A stretch of DNA of 64,000 bases from CAIWHR01 sp963726775 (lineage in GTDB: Bacteria > Pseudomonadota > Gammaproteobacteria > Burkholderiales > Casimicrobiaceae). A model generated the notes under the pieces. That model searched no databases. It had not been told where the DNA came from and worked only from the letters and a program-made list of their open reading frames with translations. Where the stretch lies: contig CAVSDL010000008.1 of the NCBI GenBank assembly GCA_963726775.1, positions 62,001 through 126,000 of the forward strand, given 5' to 3'. Both the position numbers and the translations under genes were made by a program. Of the stretch, positions 25,201 to 34,240 are shown in pieces (the first letter of the stretch is position 1; each line of letters begins with the position of its first letter).

Positions 25201-25274
25201 TCCGCGCGCGCATTGTGGAGATGCATCGACCAGTCAGACGACGCGGCACGGAGGCGACCGCCGCGCCAACGTCG

Positions 25275-26081
25275 TCAGGCGATTCGCGCGTAGCCTTGCG
25301 CGTCGGCCGCGCAGGCGTCGTCGATCAGGCGCTCATAGCTTCGCGGCGGCACGGCAGCGAAGCCGCGCAGCAGGAGCACGTTGCGGACCGCTTGCAGTTC
25401 GGGCGCATCGCCGACGGCCAGCAGCGCATCCGTCATCCGCCGTACGTCGGACACGGCACGCGACGCCGCGGCGACGAGCGGTGGAATCGGCGTGGGGGGC
25501 GTCGTGGCGACCACGCGCAGCTTCGCGGCGAGCGCGGGATCGTGCAGGCGCAAGAGGTCGTGGGCATAGCTGTCGAGCGCGCCGGCATCGGCATCGCCGC
25601 CGGCGATCGCCCGTGCGAGGTTACGCGGGGTGATCAACGGCCCGATGATTTCGGCAAACAGCGGGCGGCCACGGCGTGCCGCATGCGGGGCCAGCAGCAG
25701 GCGCGGCGCCTGCCAGCCCGATTGCGAATCCTCGGTCGTGTAGGCGAAGCGTCGGCCGAACGCATCTTCGAGCGCGGTAAGCGACGAGCCCGTTCGCACC
25801 ACGATGTCGGTCCAGTACACGGGCCTTGCGCCATACGATGCCGGGGTGGGCACCGGCGCCGCGAGGATCGTCGGCCGTGGATCCGCGCGCGCCAGCGGGT
25901 AGCCGCACATGAATGCGCAGCCGAGATCGGAACGATTCCACAGCGCGGCGAGCGGCTGCGGCGCCGGGTAGTCGATCACCTCGCAACGGACGCCCGCGCG
26001 GGCCATGACCCATTCGAGCAGCGCCCGCCACGCGGCGGCCGTCGCCGCATCGACCGAATACATCCGTGCGTTGGCGATCAC
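25275..26081 (-). CDS. PhnD-like binding-protein fold without signal peptide
   Basis: A 268-aa protein resembling phosphate/phosphonate-type periplasmic binding proteins (PhnD family): LWNRSDLGCAFMCGYPLARA then YWTDIVVRTGSSLTALEDAF and FAYTTEDSQSGWQAPRLLL. No signal peptide or lipobox is present at the start at 26081, and no permease or ATPase gene adjoins it. It may act in the cytoplasm as a ligand sensor or carrier, or the true start may have been misplaced. It follows the ornithine cyclodeaminase-like gene by 33 bases, so the two are probably co-transcribed. Confidence 0.65.
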   Translation of the reverse strand: MIANARMYSVDAATAAAWRALLEWVMARAGVRCEVIDYPAPQPLAALWNRSDLGCAFMCGYPLARADPRPTILAAPVPTPASYGARPVYWTDIVVRTGSSLTALEDAFGRRFAYTTEDSQSGWQAPRLLLAPHAARRGRPLFAEIIGPLITPRNLARAIAGGDADAGALDSYAHDLLRLHDPALAAKLRVVATTPPTPIPPLVAAASRAVSDVRRMTDALLAVGDAPELQAVRNVLLLRGFAAVPPRSYERLIDDACAADAQGYARIA

Positions 26082-26114
26082 GGCGCGACCGGCGGGCGCG
26101 GGGCCGGCAGGCTC

Positions 26115-27134
26115 CTAGGCATATCGCAGTCGCTGGCCGATGCCGAGTGTCGCTGCCTTGCGCAGCATGGCGGCACCGAGCGCGATGTCGGACAGCGACA
26201 GTCCGCGGTGCCACAGCAGATTCGTTTCGCCGTCGCTTTCGCGCCCCGGCTTGCGGCCCGCGACGATCTCGCCCAACTCGGCATGCAGGTTCGACTCCGA
26301 CAGCCTGCCGGTTTCGACATGCGCCCGCAGGCTCCCGAACAATCCGGCCCTGCACTGGTTCCAATCGTCGACGACGATCTTGTCCAGATTGTCGGTGAGC
26401 GAGAGCTCGACAGCACTCATCGTCCCGTAGGGGACCACGAAGGCGCCGCGGGCGATCCATTCGGTCCGGAGGAGCGCTGCGGGTTCGGCAAGGCGCGATG
26501 CCTCGACGACGATGTCGGCGCCGCGCACGCAGGACTCCCAGTTCTCGGTCGCGACAACGGGCTTTCCGAGGTCGCGTGCGAGGCGCTGGGCGAATGTCCG
26601 GCGACTCTCCGGGCGCAGCGAATGCACGCGGATTTCGTCGAAATGGAACAGCCGGTCCAGCAGCCGCACGTTCCAGTATGCGGTGCCACGCGAGCCGATG
26701 TGGCCGAGAACGCGGCTCGATTTCCGCGCGAGATGCCTGGCGCCGATCGCGGTGACGGCCCCGGTGCGCATGTTGGTGAGCCCTGCCGCATCGATGATGG
26801 CAATCGGCCGGCCGGTGCGCGGATCGAACAGGTTGAGCAGGCCCATCTCCGACGGCAGCCCGCGCCGCCAGTTGTCGACGTAGTCGCCGACGACCTTGAC
26901 GCCGGCGAGCGCCAGCGGCGCGATGTAGCCGCGCAGCACGTTGAAGTGGCCATTGAACGCGCGGTCGGGAAGCAGGTGGGCCCGCGGCTCGATCACGGTC
27001 TGGCCGGAGCCCTGCGCCAGCAGCCCCGCTTCGACGGCCTCGATGATTTCGTCGTCGGTCAGCGCGAGCGCGGCCACGTCAGGGCCGTTGAGGTAATCGA
27101 CGTAGAGCTCGGTGCCGTGCACGGCATCGCTCAT
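26115..27134 (-). CDS. Ornithine cyclodeaminase/mu-crystallin family protein
   Basis: A 339-aa NAD(P)-dependent family member. PRAHLLPDRAFNGHFNVLRG and GVKVVGDYVDNWRRGLPSEM are substrate-side segments; a Rossmann-type GHIGSRGTAYWNV follows near residue 145, and ADIVVEASRL near 210. Members make proline from ornithine or reduce/oxidise cyclic imines and N-alkyl amino acids. The start at 27134 was chosen because homologous sequence begins here; a longer frame extends to 27251 without similarity. Its place beside hut genes suggests amino-acid catabolism, substrate unknown. Confidence 0.75.
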   Translation of the reverse strand: MSDAVHGTELYVDYLNGPDVAALALTDDEIIEAVEAGLLAQGSGQTVIEPRAHLLPDRAFNGHFNVLRGYIAPLALAGVKVVGDYVDNWRRGLPSEMGLLNLFDPRTGRPIAIIDAAGLTNMRTGAVTAIGARHLARKSSRVLGHIGSRGTAYWNVRLLDRLFHFDEIRVHSLRPESRRTFAQRLARDLGKPVVATENWESCVRGADIVVEASRLAEPAALLRTEWIARGAFVVPYGTMSAVELSLTDNLDKIVVDDWNQCRAGLFGSLRAHVETGRLSESNLHAELGEIVAGRKPGRESDGETNLLWHRGLSLSDIALGAAMLRKAATLGIGQRLRYA

Positions 27135-27438
27135 TACAGGTTTTCGGCGAAGCAGCAGTTCAAGAGGCGGTGGTGTCCGCGATTCGCATCGGTCGGCCCG
27201 AGTGAGCGCTTCTGCATCGAGCCGGCTCTGCGTCGGGGCTCCGTTCGACACGGCGACAGACGAGCCGGCCTGGTTTGACAGGGAATTGCGCGGTGCCGCG
27301 CTCGTCGATGAGCGTGCGTAAAGCGAGACATTGTACGCCGCCGAATCCGGATTTCAGCGGCGCCAACGAGATCCGTGTTGGCGGGGCGGATCAATGCCTC
27401 TACAATCGGCATCGGCGAACTGCACTTTTCCGCCCGGC
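27135..27438. other. Divergent regulatory region between the cyclodeaminase-like gene and hutD
   Basis: This 304-base stretch has no convincing gene. It separates minus-strand 26115-27134 from the plus-strand hut operon and holds the promoter at 27378-27406. Part of it is open in several frames but without recognisable protein sequence. Confidence 0.6.
27378..27406 (+). promoter_or_regulatory. Promoter of the hutDFIG operon
   Basis: TTGGCG (27378-27383), a 17-base spacer and TACAAT (27401-27406) make a good sigma-70-like site 32 bases before the hutD ATG. No HutC operator could be identified with confidence. Confidence 0.6.
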
Positions 27439-28032
27439 ATGTACCGCCTCCTCCAACCCGCCGATTATGTCCGCATGCCCTGGAAAGACGGCGGGGGACG
27501 CACGACCGAAATCATTTCGCATCCACCCGGTGCGACGATGAAAGCGTTCGACTGGCGGCTGAGCATCGCCGACGTGACGGCCGACGGCCCGTTCTCGCGT
27601 TTCCCCGGCGTGGACCGGACGATCGTGATGATTGCCGGCGCCGGAATGCGCCTCGAGGGCGACGGCCATGTCGTCGACCTGCGCGTGCCGTACGAACCCT
27701 ATGCGTTCAGCGGCGACGCCGGCATTGCCTGCACGTTGATTGCGGGACCGGTGCGTGATTTCAACCTGATGTTGCGCCGGGGTCGGGCGCGCGGCGATCT
27801 GACGGTCGTGCGCGACGCGGGAGCGCGCATTGCGCCGGCGCGATTCAGGATCTGCTACGCAGCCGCAGGCGTTCTCGAATGTCTGCTCCCCGGCCATTCA
27901 CCGCTGACGCTCTCTGTCGACCAGGCGCTGGTCGTCGAGGACGACGGCGCCGCAGCGAGCGCGTCGTTTGCGCTGAATCCGCGGTCCGGCGATGCCGTCG
28001 CGGTGGTGGCGGCGATCGAGGTCGCGCCTTGA
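27439..28032 (+). CDS. hutD: HutD family protein
   Basis: A 197-aa cupin-fold protein of the HutD family. MYRLLQPADYVRMPWKDGGG then RTTEIISHPPGA is the family start, and FDWRLSIADVTADGPFSRFP with GVDRTIVMIAG follows. In Pseudomonas HutD limits over-activity of histidine use, probably by binding urocanate or formiminoglutamate; no enzymatic activity is established. It is the first gene of the hut operon and its stop overlaps the hutF TTG start (TTGA). Confidence 0.85.
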   Translation: MYRLLQPADYVRMPWKDGGGRTTEIISHPPGATMKAFDWRLSIADVTADGPFSRFPGVDRTIVMIAGAGMRLEGDGHVVDLRVPYEPYAFSGDAGIACTLIAGPVRDFNLMLRRGRARGDLTVVRDAGARIAPARFRICYAAAGVLECLLPGHSPLTLSVDQALVVEDDGAAASASFALNPRSGDAVAVVAAIEVAP

Positions 28033-29388
28033 AACTCCACGCGGCCGACGCGCTCCTGCCGGCGGGCTGGCAGCGCGACGTGCTGATCGACATCGACACC
28101 GCCGGAATGATCAGAGGCATCGAATCGAACGCCGAGCCTGCCGGTGCCGAACGCGCAGCGGGCCCGGTGATACCGGGAATGCCGAATCTGCATTCGCACG
28201 CATTTCAGCGCGCGATCGCGGGTCGCACCGGGCGTGCGAGCGGGGATGGCGACAGTTTCTGGACATGGCGGCAGGCGATGTACGCGTTCCTCGAGCGCGT
28301 GGATGCCGAGGCATTCGAGGCGATCGCCGCGCAGGCGTACGTGGAGATGCTGAAGGCGGGCTATACCGCGGTCGCCGAGTTCCACTACGTGCACCACGAT
28401 CCCCGGGGCCGTCCCTACGCGGACCCGGCGGAACTCGCGCGGCGCGTGGTGGCGGCGGCGCGCGACGCCAGGATCGCGCTGACGCTGCTTGCCCGTGTTC
28501 TATGCCCATTCGGGATTTGGTGGCGCGCCCGCGACGGCGGGACAGCGTCGCTTCGTCCAGACCGTTGATTCGTACGCGCGCCTCTACGTTATGCTGACGA
28601 CCGACGCCGCGGTGCAGGGGTACACGCTGGGCGTCGCCCCGCATAGCCTGCGGGCGGTTGCGCCGGACGAGCTCTCGGCGATTGTGGGGCTCGCGACTCG
28701 CGCCGCGCCGATCCACATTCACGCCGCCGAGCAGGCGCAGGAAGTCGCCGATGCGATCGCCTGGAGCGGTGTGCGCCCGGTCGAATGGTTGCTCGACAAC
28801 GCGGGCATCGATGCCCGCTGGTGCGTAATCCATGCAACGCACCTCACCGCCGAGGAGTCCGGCAGGCTCGCCGCGAGCGGCGCCGTGGCCGGGCTGGCGC
28901 CGACCACCGAAGCCGATCTAGGCGACGGCACGTTCGGAGCGCGCACCTTTGTCGATGCGGGCGGAACGTGGGGGGTGGGCAGCGATTCGAACACGGTCAT
29001 CGATCCGTTTGCCGAGCTGCGCCAGCTCGAATGGTCGCAACGGCTGGTGGGGTTCGAGCGCAACGTCCTCGCGGAGCGCGGTGTTCCGGTCGGGCAGGCG
29101 CTCTACGCCCGTGCGGCGGCAGGCGGCGGCCGAGCGCTGGCGCGGCCGTCCGGAGCGATCGCGCCGGGATGCCGCGCGGACCTCGTCGTGCTCAACCGCG
29201 ACGATGCGGCACTGGCGGAGCAGCCGACCGGTTCGCTGCTCGATGCGGCCATTTTCGGACCCTGCCGGCACCCGGTGCGCGATGTCATGGTCGGCGGGCA
29301 GTGGGTGGTGCGCGACGGCCGGCATCCGCGCGAGGCCGAGGTTTTCGCTCGCTATCGCTCGGCGCTGGCGGGAGTGGCCGACGATTGA
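28029..29388 (+). pseudogene. hutF: Formiminoglutamate deiminase, interrupted by one frameshift
   Basis: HutF converts N-formimino-L-glutamate to N-formyl-L-glutamate and ammonia. Translation begins at TTG 28029. The first frame has PGMPNLHSHAFQRAIAGRTG and reads to LTLL; the rest, from PVFYAHSGFGGAP onward, is in the +1 frame. One extra base within CTGCTT (28485-28490) explains it, and the span of 1360 bases is 3n+1. The second part keeps PIHIHAAEQAQEV, CVIHATHLT and GSDSNTVIDPF, so all metal and catalytic regions of the amidohydrolase survive. Either a sequencing error or a recent inactivation; hutG downstream makes sense only with HutF. Confidence 0.88.
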
Positions 29389-29395
29389 ACCGGAC

Positions 29396-30628
29396 GTGAA
29401 CACCGCATCCTTCGATCTCGTCGTCACCGGCGGGCATCTTGCTACCATGGCCGGCAGCGAACCGTACGGCATGCTGCGTGACGGAGCGCTCGGCATCGTC
29501 GCCGACCGCATCGCGTGGCTTGGCGTGGCGCGCGACTTGCCGCGCAACGCGACGGCCGCGCGCACGCTGGATGCGGGGGGACGCTGGGTCACGCCCGGCC
29601 TGATCGACTGCCACACGCATCTCGTGTACGCGGGCAATCGCGCGCAGGAATTCGAGGCGCGGCTCGCGGGCGCCACGTACGCCGATATTGCCCTGGCGGG
29701 CGGTGGCATCAACGCAACCGTGCGCGCGACGCGCGCCGCAAGCGAGGTCGAGCTCGTCGCGCAGAGCCGGTCGCGCCTCGCGGCGCTGGCCGCCGAGGGT
29801 GTCACGACGGTCGAGATCAAGTCGGGTTACGGACTCGATACCACGAGCGAGTGCCGACAACTGAGGGCGACGCGGACGCTCGCGTCCGAGCAGGGCGTGG
29901 ATGTCCGCACCACCGTGCTGGCGGCCCATGCGCTGCCGCCGGAGTACGCCGGGCGCGCCGATGCGTACATCGACCTGGTCTGCCGCGAGACGATTCCGGC
30001 CGTTGCGGAGACTGGCATCGCGGATGCCGTCGACGCCTATTGTGAAACCATTGGATTCTCGGTGGCCCAGGTGCGGCGCGTGTTCGAAGCGGCGCGCGCG
30101 CACGGCCTGCGTGTCAAGCTGCACGCCGACCAGCTCTCGGATTCGGGGGGCGCCGCGCTGGCCGCGGAATTCGGCGCGCTGTCGGCCGACCATCTCGAAT
30201 ACACCAGCGATGCAGGCGTTGCCGCGCTGGCAGGCGCGGGGACGGTCGCGGTGCTGCTGCCCGGAGCGTATTACGCGCTGCGCGAGTCGCAGGTGCCGCC
30301 GATCGCAGCGTTCCGCGCGCGGAGCGTCCCGATGGCGATTGCCACCGACTGCAATCCGGGCACGTCACCGGCGACGTCGCTGCTGCTGATGATGAACATG
30401 GCATGCACGCTGTTCGGACTCACGCCGGATGAAGCGTTGGCGGGTGCCACGAAGCACGCCGCGCGGGCGCTGGGCCTCGCCGACCGCGGGATGCTCGCGG
30501 TCGGCCAGCGCGCGGACCTCGCGCTTTGGGATGTCGGGGTGCCCGCCGAGCTCGCCTATCGGATCGGAGGCAATCCCTGCGTCGGCATCGTCCGCGCCGG
30601 AGCCGTAACGCGTTGGGGTGCGCCGTGA
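29396..30628 (+). CDS. hutI: Imidazolonepropionase
   Basis: HutI hydrolyses 4-imidazolone-5-propionate to formiminoglutamate, the step before HutF. The 410-aa amidohydrolase shows the metal motif DCHTHLVYAGNR, then YGLDTTSECRQ, LHADQLSDSGGAALAAEF and the metal Asp in ATDCNPGTSP. The GTG at 29396 is the only reasonable start after the hutF stop; 7 bases separate them. Its stop overlaps the hutG start. Confidence 0.95.
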   Translation: MNTASFDLVVTGGHLATMAGSEPYGMLRDGALGIVADRIAWLGVARDLPRNATAARTLDAGGRWVTPGLIDCHTHLVYAGNRAQEFEARLAGATYADIALAGGGINATVRATRAASEVELVAQSRSRLAALAAEGVTTVEIKSGYGLDTTSECRQLRATRTLASEQGVDVRTTVLAAHALPPEYAGRADAYIDLVCRETIPAVAETGIADAVDAYCETIGFSVAQVRRVFEAARAHGLRVKLHADQLSDSGGAALAAEFGALSADHLEYTSDAGVAALAGAGTVAVLLPGAYYALRESQVPPIAAFRARSVPMAIATDCNPGTSPATSLLLMMNMACTLFGLTPDEALAGATKHAARALGLADRGMLAVGQRADLALWDVGVPAELAYRIGGNPCVGIVRAGAVTRWGAP

Positions 30629-31440
30629 ACCTGTACGACCTCGTACGCGGCGATGCGCCGCTCATCATCGACGTGCCGCATGCCGGAACCTTCGTTCCGC
30701 CGGACATTGCAACCCGCTTGGCGCCCGCGGCGCGCGGTCTGCCCGACACGGACTGGCACGTTGAAAAACTTTACGCCTTTGCGCGGCGCATGGGTGCAAC
30801 GCTGCTGGTTGCCACGCACTCGCGCTACGTCGTCGATCTGAACCGCGATCCCTCCGGCGCTTCGCTCTATCCCGGCGCCGACGTGACGGAGCTTTGTCCG
30901 GCGCGCACGTTCGCCAACGACCCGATCTACCACGGCGGAGTGGCTCCCGATGCCGCCGAGGTGGAGGCGCGGCGCACGCGTGGGTTCGATCCCTACCATG
31001 CGGTACTGGCGGGTGAAGTGGATCGCGTTCGTGCGCGTCATGGCTACGCGCTGTTGCTCGACGGGCACTCGATACGCGCCGAAGTGCCACGCTTTTTCGG
31101 CGGTCGTCTCCCCGATCTCAATCTTGGCACTGCCGGCGGCGCGAGCTGTGCCCCCGTGGTGCAAGCGATGGCCGTGCGCATCCTGGCGGCGGCTGCCGGA
31201 TTCACCCATGTCGTCAATGGCCGCTTCAAGGGAGGCTACGTGACCCGCCATTACGGGCAGCCCGCGCGCGGCATCCATGCGCTGCAGCTCGAAATCGCGC
31301 AGGCCTGCTACATGGAGGAAGCGCCGCCGTATCGCTGGGATCAGGATCGCGCTGCGGCGCTCGTCGCGGTTCTCGAGCGGCTCGTGGCAGCGCTGATCGA
31401 GATGCATTCCGCCGGGCTGACCATCGCATCTGCCACTTGA
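30625..31440 (+). CDS. hutG: N-formylglutamate deformylase
   Basis: HutG splits N-formyl-L-glutamate into formate and glutamate, the last step of the five-step histidine route. The 271-aa protein starts at GTG 30625 (overlapping the hutI stop). APLIIDVPHAGTFVPPDI, YVVDLNRDPSGASLYPG and LLLDGHSIRAEVPRFFGG with QLEIAQACYM are family motifs with metal-binding His and Glu. hutH and hutU are not in the window. Confidence 0.93.
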   Translation: MNLYDLVRGDAPLIIDVPHAGTFVPPDIATRLAPAARGLPDTDWHVEKLYAFARRMGATLLVATHSRYVVDLNRDPSGASLYPGADVTELCPARTFANDPIYHGGVAPDAAEVEARRTRGFDPYHAVLAGEVDRVRARHGYALLLDGHSIRAEVPRFFGGRLPDLNLGTAGGASCAPVVQAMAVRILAAAAGFTHVVNGRFKGGYVTRHYGQPARGIHALQLEIAQACYMEEAPPYRWDQDRAAALVAVLERLVAALIEMHSAGLTIASAT

Positions 31441-31509
31441 CGCGTCCTTCCGGGCCGGAAACAATCGACTATCGGCGCTGCAATCCGCCGCATCCCCGAG
31501 GAATTCCCC

Positions 31510-32892
31510 ATGTCGCTGACAACACCGGCCGCGCGCCGCGATCTTACCTACCATCTGCATCCCGCCACCAATCTGCGACAGGTGCAAACGGAGGGTCCGC
31601 TGGTCATCACCCGTGGCGAAGGCGTCTACGTATACGACGACGAGGGCAAGCGCTACCTGGAGGGCATGGCCGGCCTCTGGTGCGCGGCGCTGGGCTTTTC
31701 CGAGCGGCGCCTGGCCGACGCGGCATTCAGGCAGATGTGCGAGCTTCCGTTCTATCACAGCTTCGCCGGCAAGGTCCCGGCGATCAGCACCGAACTCGCG
31801 GAGCGATTGATCGGCATGGCGCCGGCAGGCATGACCAAGGTGCTGTTCGCCAATTCGGGATCCGAGGCGAACGACACGGCCGTCAAGCTCGTCTGGTATG
31901 TCAACAACGCGCTGGGCCGGCCGCGGAAGAAAAAGATTATTTCTCGGCAGCGTGCGTATCACGGCGTGACCGTCGCCTCGGCCAGCCTGACCGGACTCGC
32001 ATTCGCGCATACGGATTTCGACCTGCCGATCGCAGGCATTCTGCATACCGACTGTCCCCATCATTATCGCGGCGGGCAACCGGGCGAAAGCGAGGAGGCA
32101 TTTGCGGCGCGATGCGCCGACAACCTGGAGCAGCTGATCCTTCGCGAGGATCCCGATACGGTCGCCGCGTTCTTCGCCGAGCCCGTCATGGGCGCGGGCG
32201 GCGTGATCGTGCCCCCGGCGACCTATTTCGACCGCGTGCAGGCGATCCTGAAGAAGTACGACATCCTGTTCGTCGTCGACGAGGTGATCTGCGGATTCGG
32301 CCGCACCGGCAACATGTTCGGCACCCAGACGTTCGACTTGAAGCCCGACATCATGACGCTGGCGAAGGCGCTGTCGGCGGGCTATGTCCCGATCTCGGCG
32401 AATCTGGTGAGCGGGAAGCTCTACGACATCCTGCTGGCGCAAAGCGACAAGCTCGGCATCTTCGGCCACGGCTACACGTATTCGTCGCACCCGGTGCCGG
32501 CGGCCATCGCGCTGGAGGCCCTGAAGATCTACGATGAGCGCGATATCGTCGCCCAGGTGCGGCGCGTCGGCCCCCGGATGCAGGCGGGAATCCGTGCCTA
32601 TGGCAACCATCCGCTGATCGGCGAGGCGCGCGGGATCGGCCTCATCGGCGCCGTCGAGCTGGTTCGCGACCGCGCGACGCGGCAGAGCTTCGATCCGAAG
32701 GCGGGCGTCGCGGCCTACCTCGTGCGCCGGGCCCAGCACCACGGCGCGATCCTGCGCAATATGCCGGGCGACGTTGTCGCATTCAGCCCGCCGCTGGTCA
32801 TCACCGAGTCCGAGATCGACGAAATGATGGGATGTTTCGGCAAAGCGCTCGACGACACCTGGGCCATGGTCAGGGAGAAGGGGCTCGCGTGA
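31510..32892 (+). CDS. Class III aminotransferase, putrescine/omega-amine:pyruvate type
   Basis: A 460-aa PLP enzyme. GSEAND is at 117-122, the PLP-ring Asp is D257 (VVDEVICGFGRTGNMFG) and the Schiff-base Lys is K286 (MTLAKALSAGYVPISA). Sequence style matches SpuC-like putrescine aminotransferases and omega-amino acid:pyruvate transaminases. A polyamine-type ABC importer follows 220 bases downstream, so conversion of imported putrescine to 4-aminobutanal is the favoured role. GAGGAA lies ahead of the ATG. Confidence 0.85.
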   Translation: MSLTTPAARRDLTYHLHPATNLRQVQTEGPLVITRGEGVYVYDDEGKRYLEGMAGLWCAALGFSERRLADAAFRQMCELPFYHSFAGKVPAISTELAERLIGMAPAGMTKVLFANSGSEANDTAVKLVWYVNNALGRPRKKKIISRQRAYHGVTVASASLTGLAFAHTDFDLPIAGILHTDCPHHYRGGQPGESEEAFAARCADNLEQLILREDPDTVAAFFAEPVMGAGGVIVPPATYFDRVQAILKKYDILFVVDEVICGFGRTGNMFGTQTFDLKPDIMTLAKALSAGYVPISANLVSGKLYDILLAQSDKLGIFGHGYTYSSHPVPAAIALEALKIYDERDIVAQVRRVGPRMQAGIRAYGNHPLIGEARGIGLIGAVELVRDRATRQSFDPKAGVAAYLVRRAQHHGAILRNMPGDVVAFSPPLVITESEIDEMMGCFGKALDDTWAMVREKGLA

Positions 32893-33112
32893 GGCATCGA
32901 CCGGCCGGCCGCTGCCGCGCGCCAGGGCCAGGCGATGACGAGGCCAGGACGGTTACGGCCGACGCCCGCCGCGACATCGGGCACGAGTCGACATCGCGCT
33001 TTCGCGCGGCGGGCCGGCGCGTGATCGTCGTCTCCCGTCATCGACGCCCGGGCCGACCGGCGCCGGCTGCCGCCGTCACGGGGGCGAGGATTCCCGATCG
33101 GCGGCGGACAGC

Positions 33113-34228
33113 ATGTCTGAGCCCATCGTCCGGTTCGTGGCCATCGGGAAGACCTACGATGGCGTCGCGCGCGTCGTCGACGACCTCCACCTCGACATCG
33201 AGCGCGGCGAATTCCTGACGTTGCTCGGCCCCTCGGGCTCCGGCAAGACGACGACGCTGATGATGCTGGCCGGCTTCGAGACGCCGACGGCCGGCGAGAT
33301 CCTGCTCGAAGGCAAGCCTCTGTCGCGCCTGCCGCCGCACCGGCGGCAGATCGGCATGGTCTTCCAGAACTACGCGCTGTTTCCCCACATGACGGTCGCC
33401 GAGAACATCGGTTTTCCGCTGTCCGTGCGGGGCATCGCGGGCAACGAGATCGGACGGCGAGTGGAACGGGCGCTCGACATGGTGCAGCTCGGCGGCTTCG
33501 GTGGCCGGCGGCCGGCGCAGCTCTCCGGCGGGCAGCAGCAGCGAATCGCGGTCGCGCGGGCGCTCGTGTTCGAACCGAAGCTCGTCCTGATGGACGAACC
33601 TCTCGGTGCGCTCGACAAACAGCTGCGCGAGCAGATGCAGCTCGAAATCCGGCGCCTGCATCAACGGCTCGGCGTCACGATGGTCTACGTGACACACGAC
33701 CAGCACGAGGCGTTGACGATGTCGGACCGCATCGCGGTTTTTCACCACGGCAAGGTCCAGCAGCTCGACGCGCCGGCAAGGATTTACGAGGAGCCCGTCA
33801 ATGCCTTCGTCGCCCGCTTCATCGGCGAGAACAACCGCCTGGACGGGAACCTCGAATCGGTTTCGGGCAACCGATGCAGGATCCGGATCGCGGAAGGTAC
33901 CTGCATCGACGGATCGCTGGCGGGGTCGCTTGCGGCGGGCAGCCGGGTCACGGTCTCGCTGCGACCGGAGCGAGTGCAAATCGGCGTTCCCGGGCATACA
34001 ATCGGCGTGTCGCCCAATTGCCGACTGGCTGGCACGTTGCGCGAGGTGATCTACCTCGGCGACCACGTGCGGGCGCGCGTCGCGCTCTCCGGCAACGATG
34101 ACTTTACGGTCAAGCGGCCGATCGACGAGGTGCACAAGCTTCCCGCGATCGGCGGCGTGGTCGAATTGGCGTGGGCCCCGGAACATTGCCGGGCATTCGC
34201 GCGGGAAGACGAAGCGGTTCCAACCTAG
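33113..34228 (+). CDS. Polyamine ABC importer ATPase (PotA/PotG type)
   Basis: A 371-aa ATPase. Walker A GPSGSGKT is at 39-46, LSGGQ at 137-141 and Walker B LVLMDE at 157-162; FQNYALFPHMTVAENIGFPL is typical of PotA. A C-terminal TOBE domain (about 285-362, RVTVSLRPERVQIG then LREVIYLGDHV) is present. First gene of the transporter set; the 220 bases before it show no promoter I trust. Confidence 0.9.
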   Translation: MSEPIVRFVAIGKTYDGVARVVDDLHLDIERGEFLTLLGPSGSGKTTTLMMLAGFETPTAGEILLEGKPLSRLPPHRRQIGMVFQNYALFPHMTVAENIGFPLSVRGIAGNEIGRRVERALDMVQLGGFGGRRPAQLSGGQQQRIAVARALVFEPKLVLMDEPLGALDKQLREQMQLEIRRLHQRLGVTMVYVTHDQHEALTMSDRIAVFHHGKVQQLDAPARIYEEPVNAFVARFIGENNRLDGNLESVSGNRCRIRIAEGTCIDGSLAGSLAAGSRVTVSLRPERVQIGVPGHTIGVSPNCRLAGTLREVIYLGDHVRARVALSGNDDFTVKRPIDEVHKLPAIGGVVELAWAPEHCRAFAREDEAVPT

Positions 34229-34240
34229 GAGGAGAAAATC

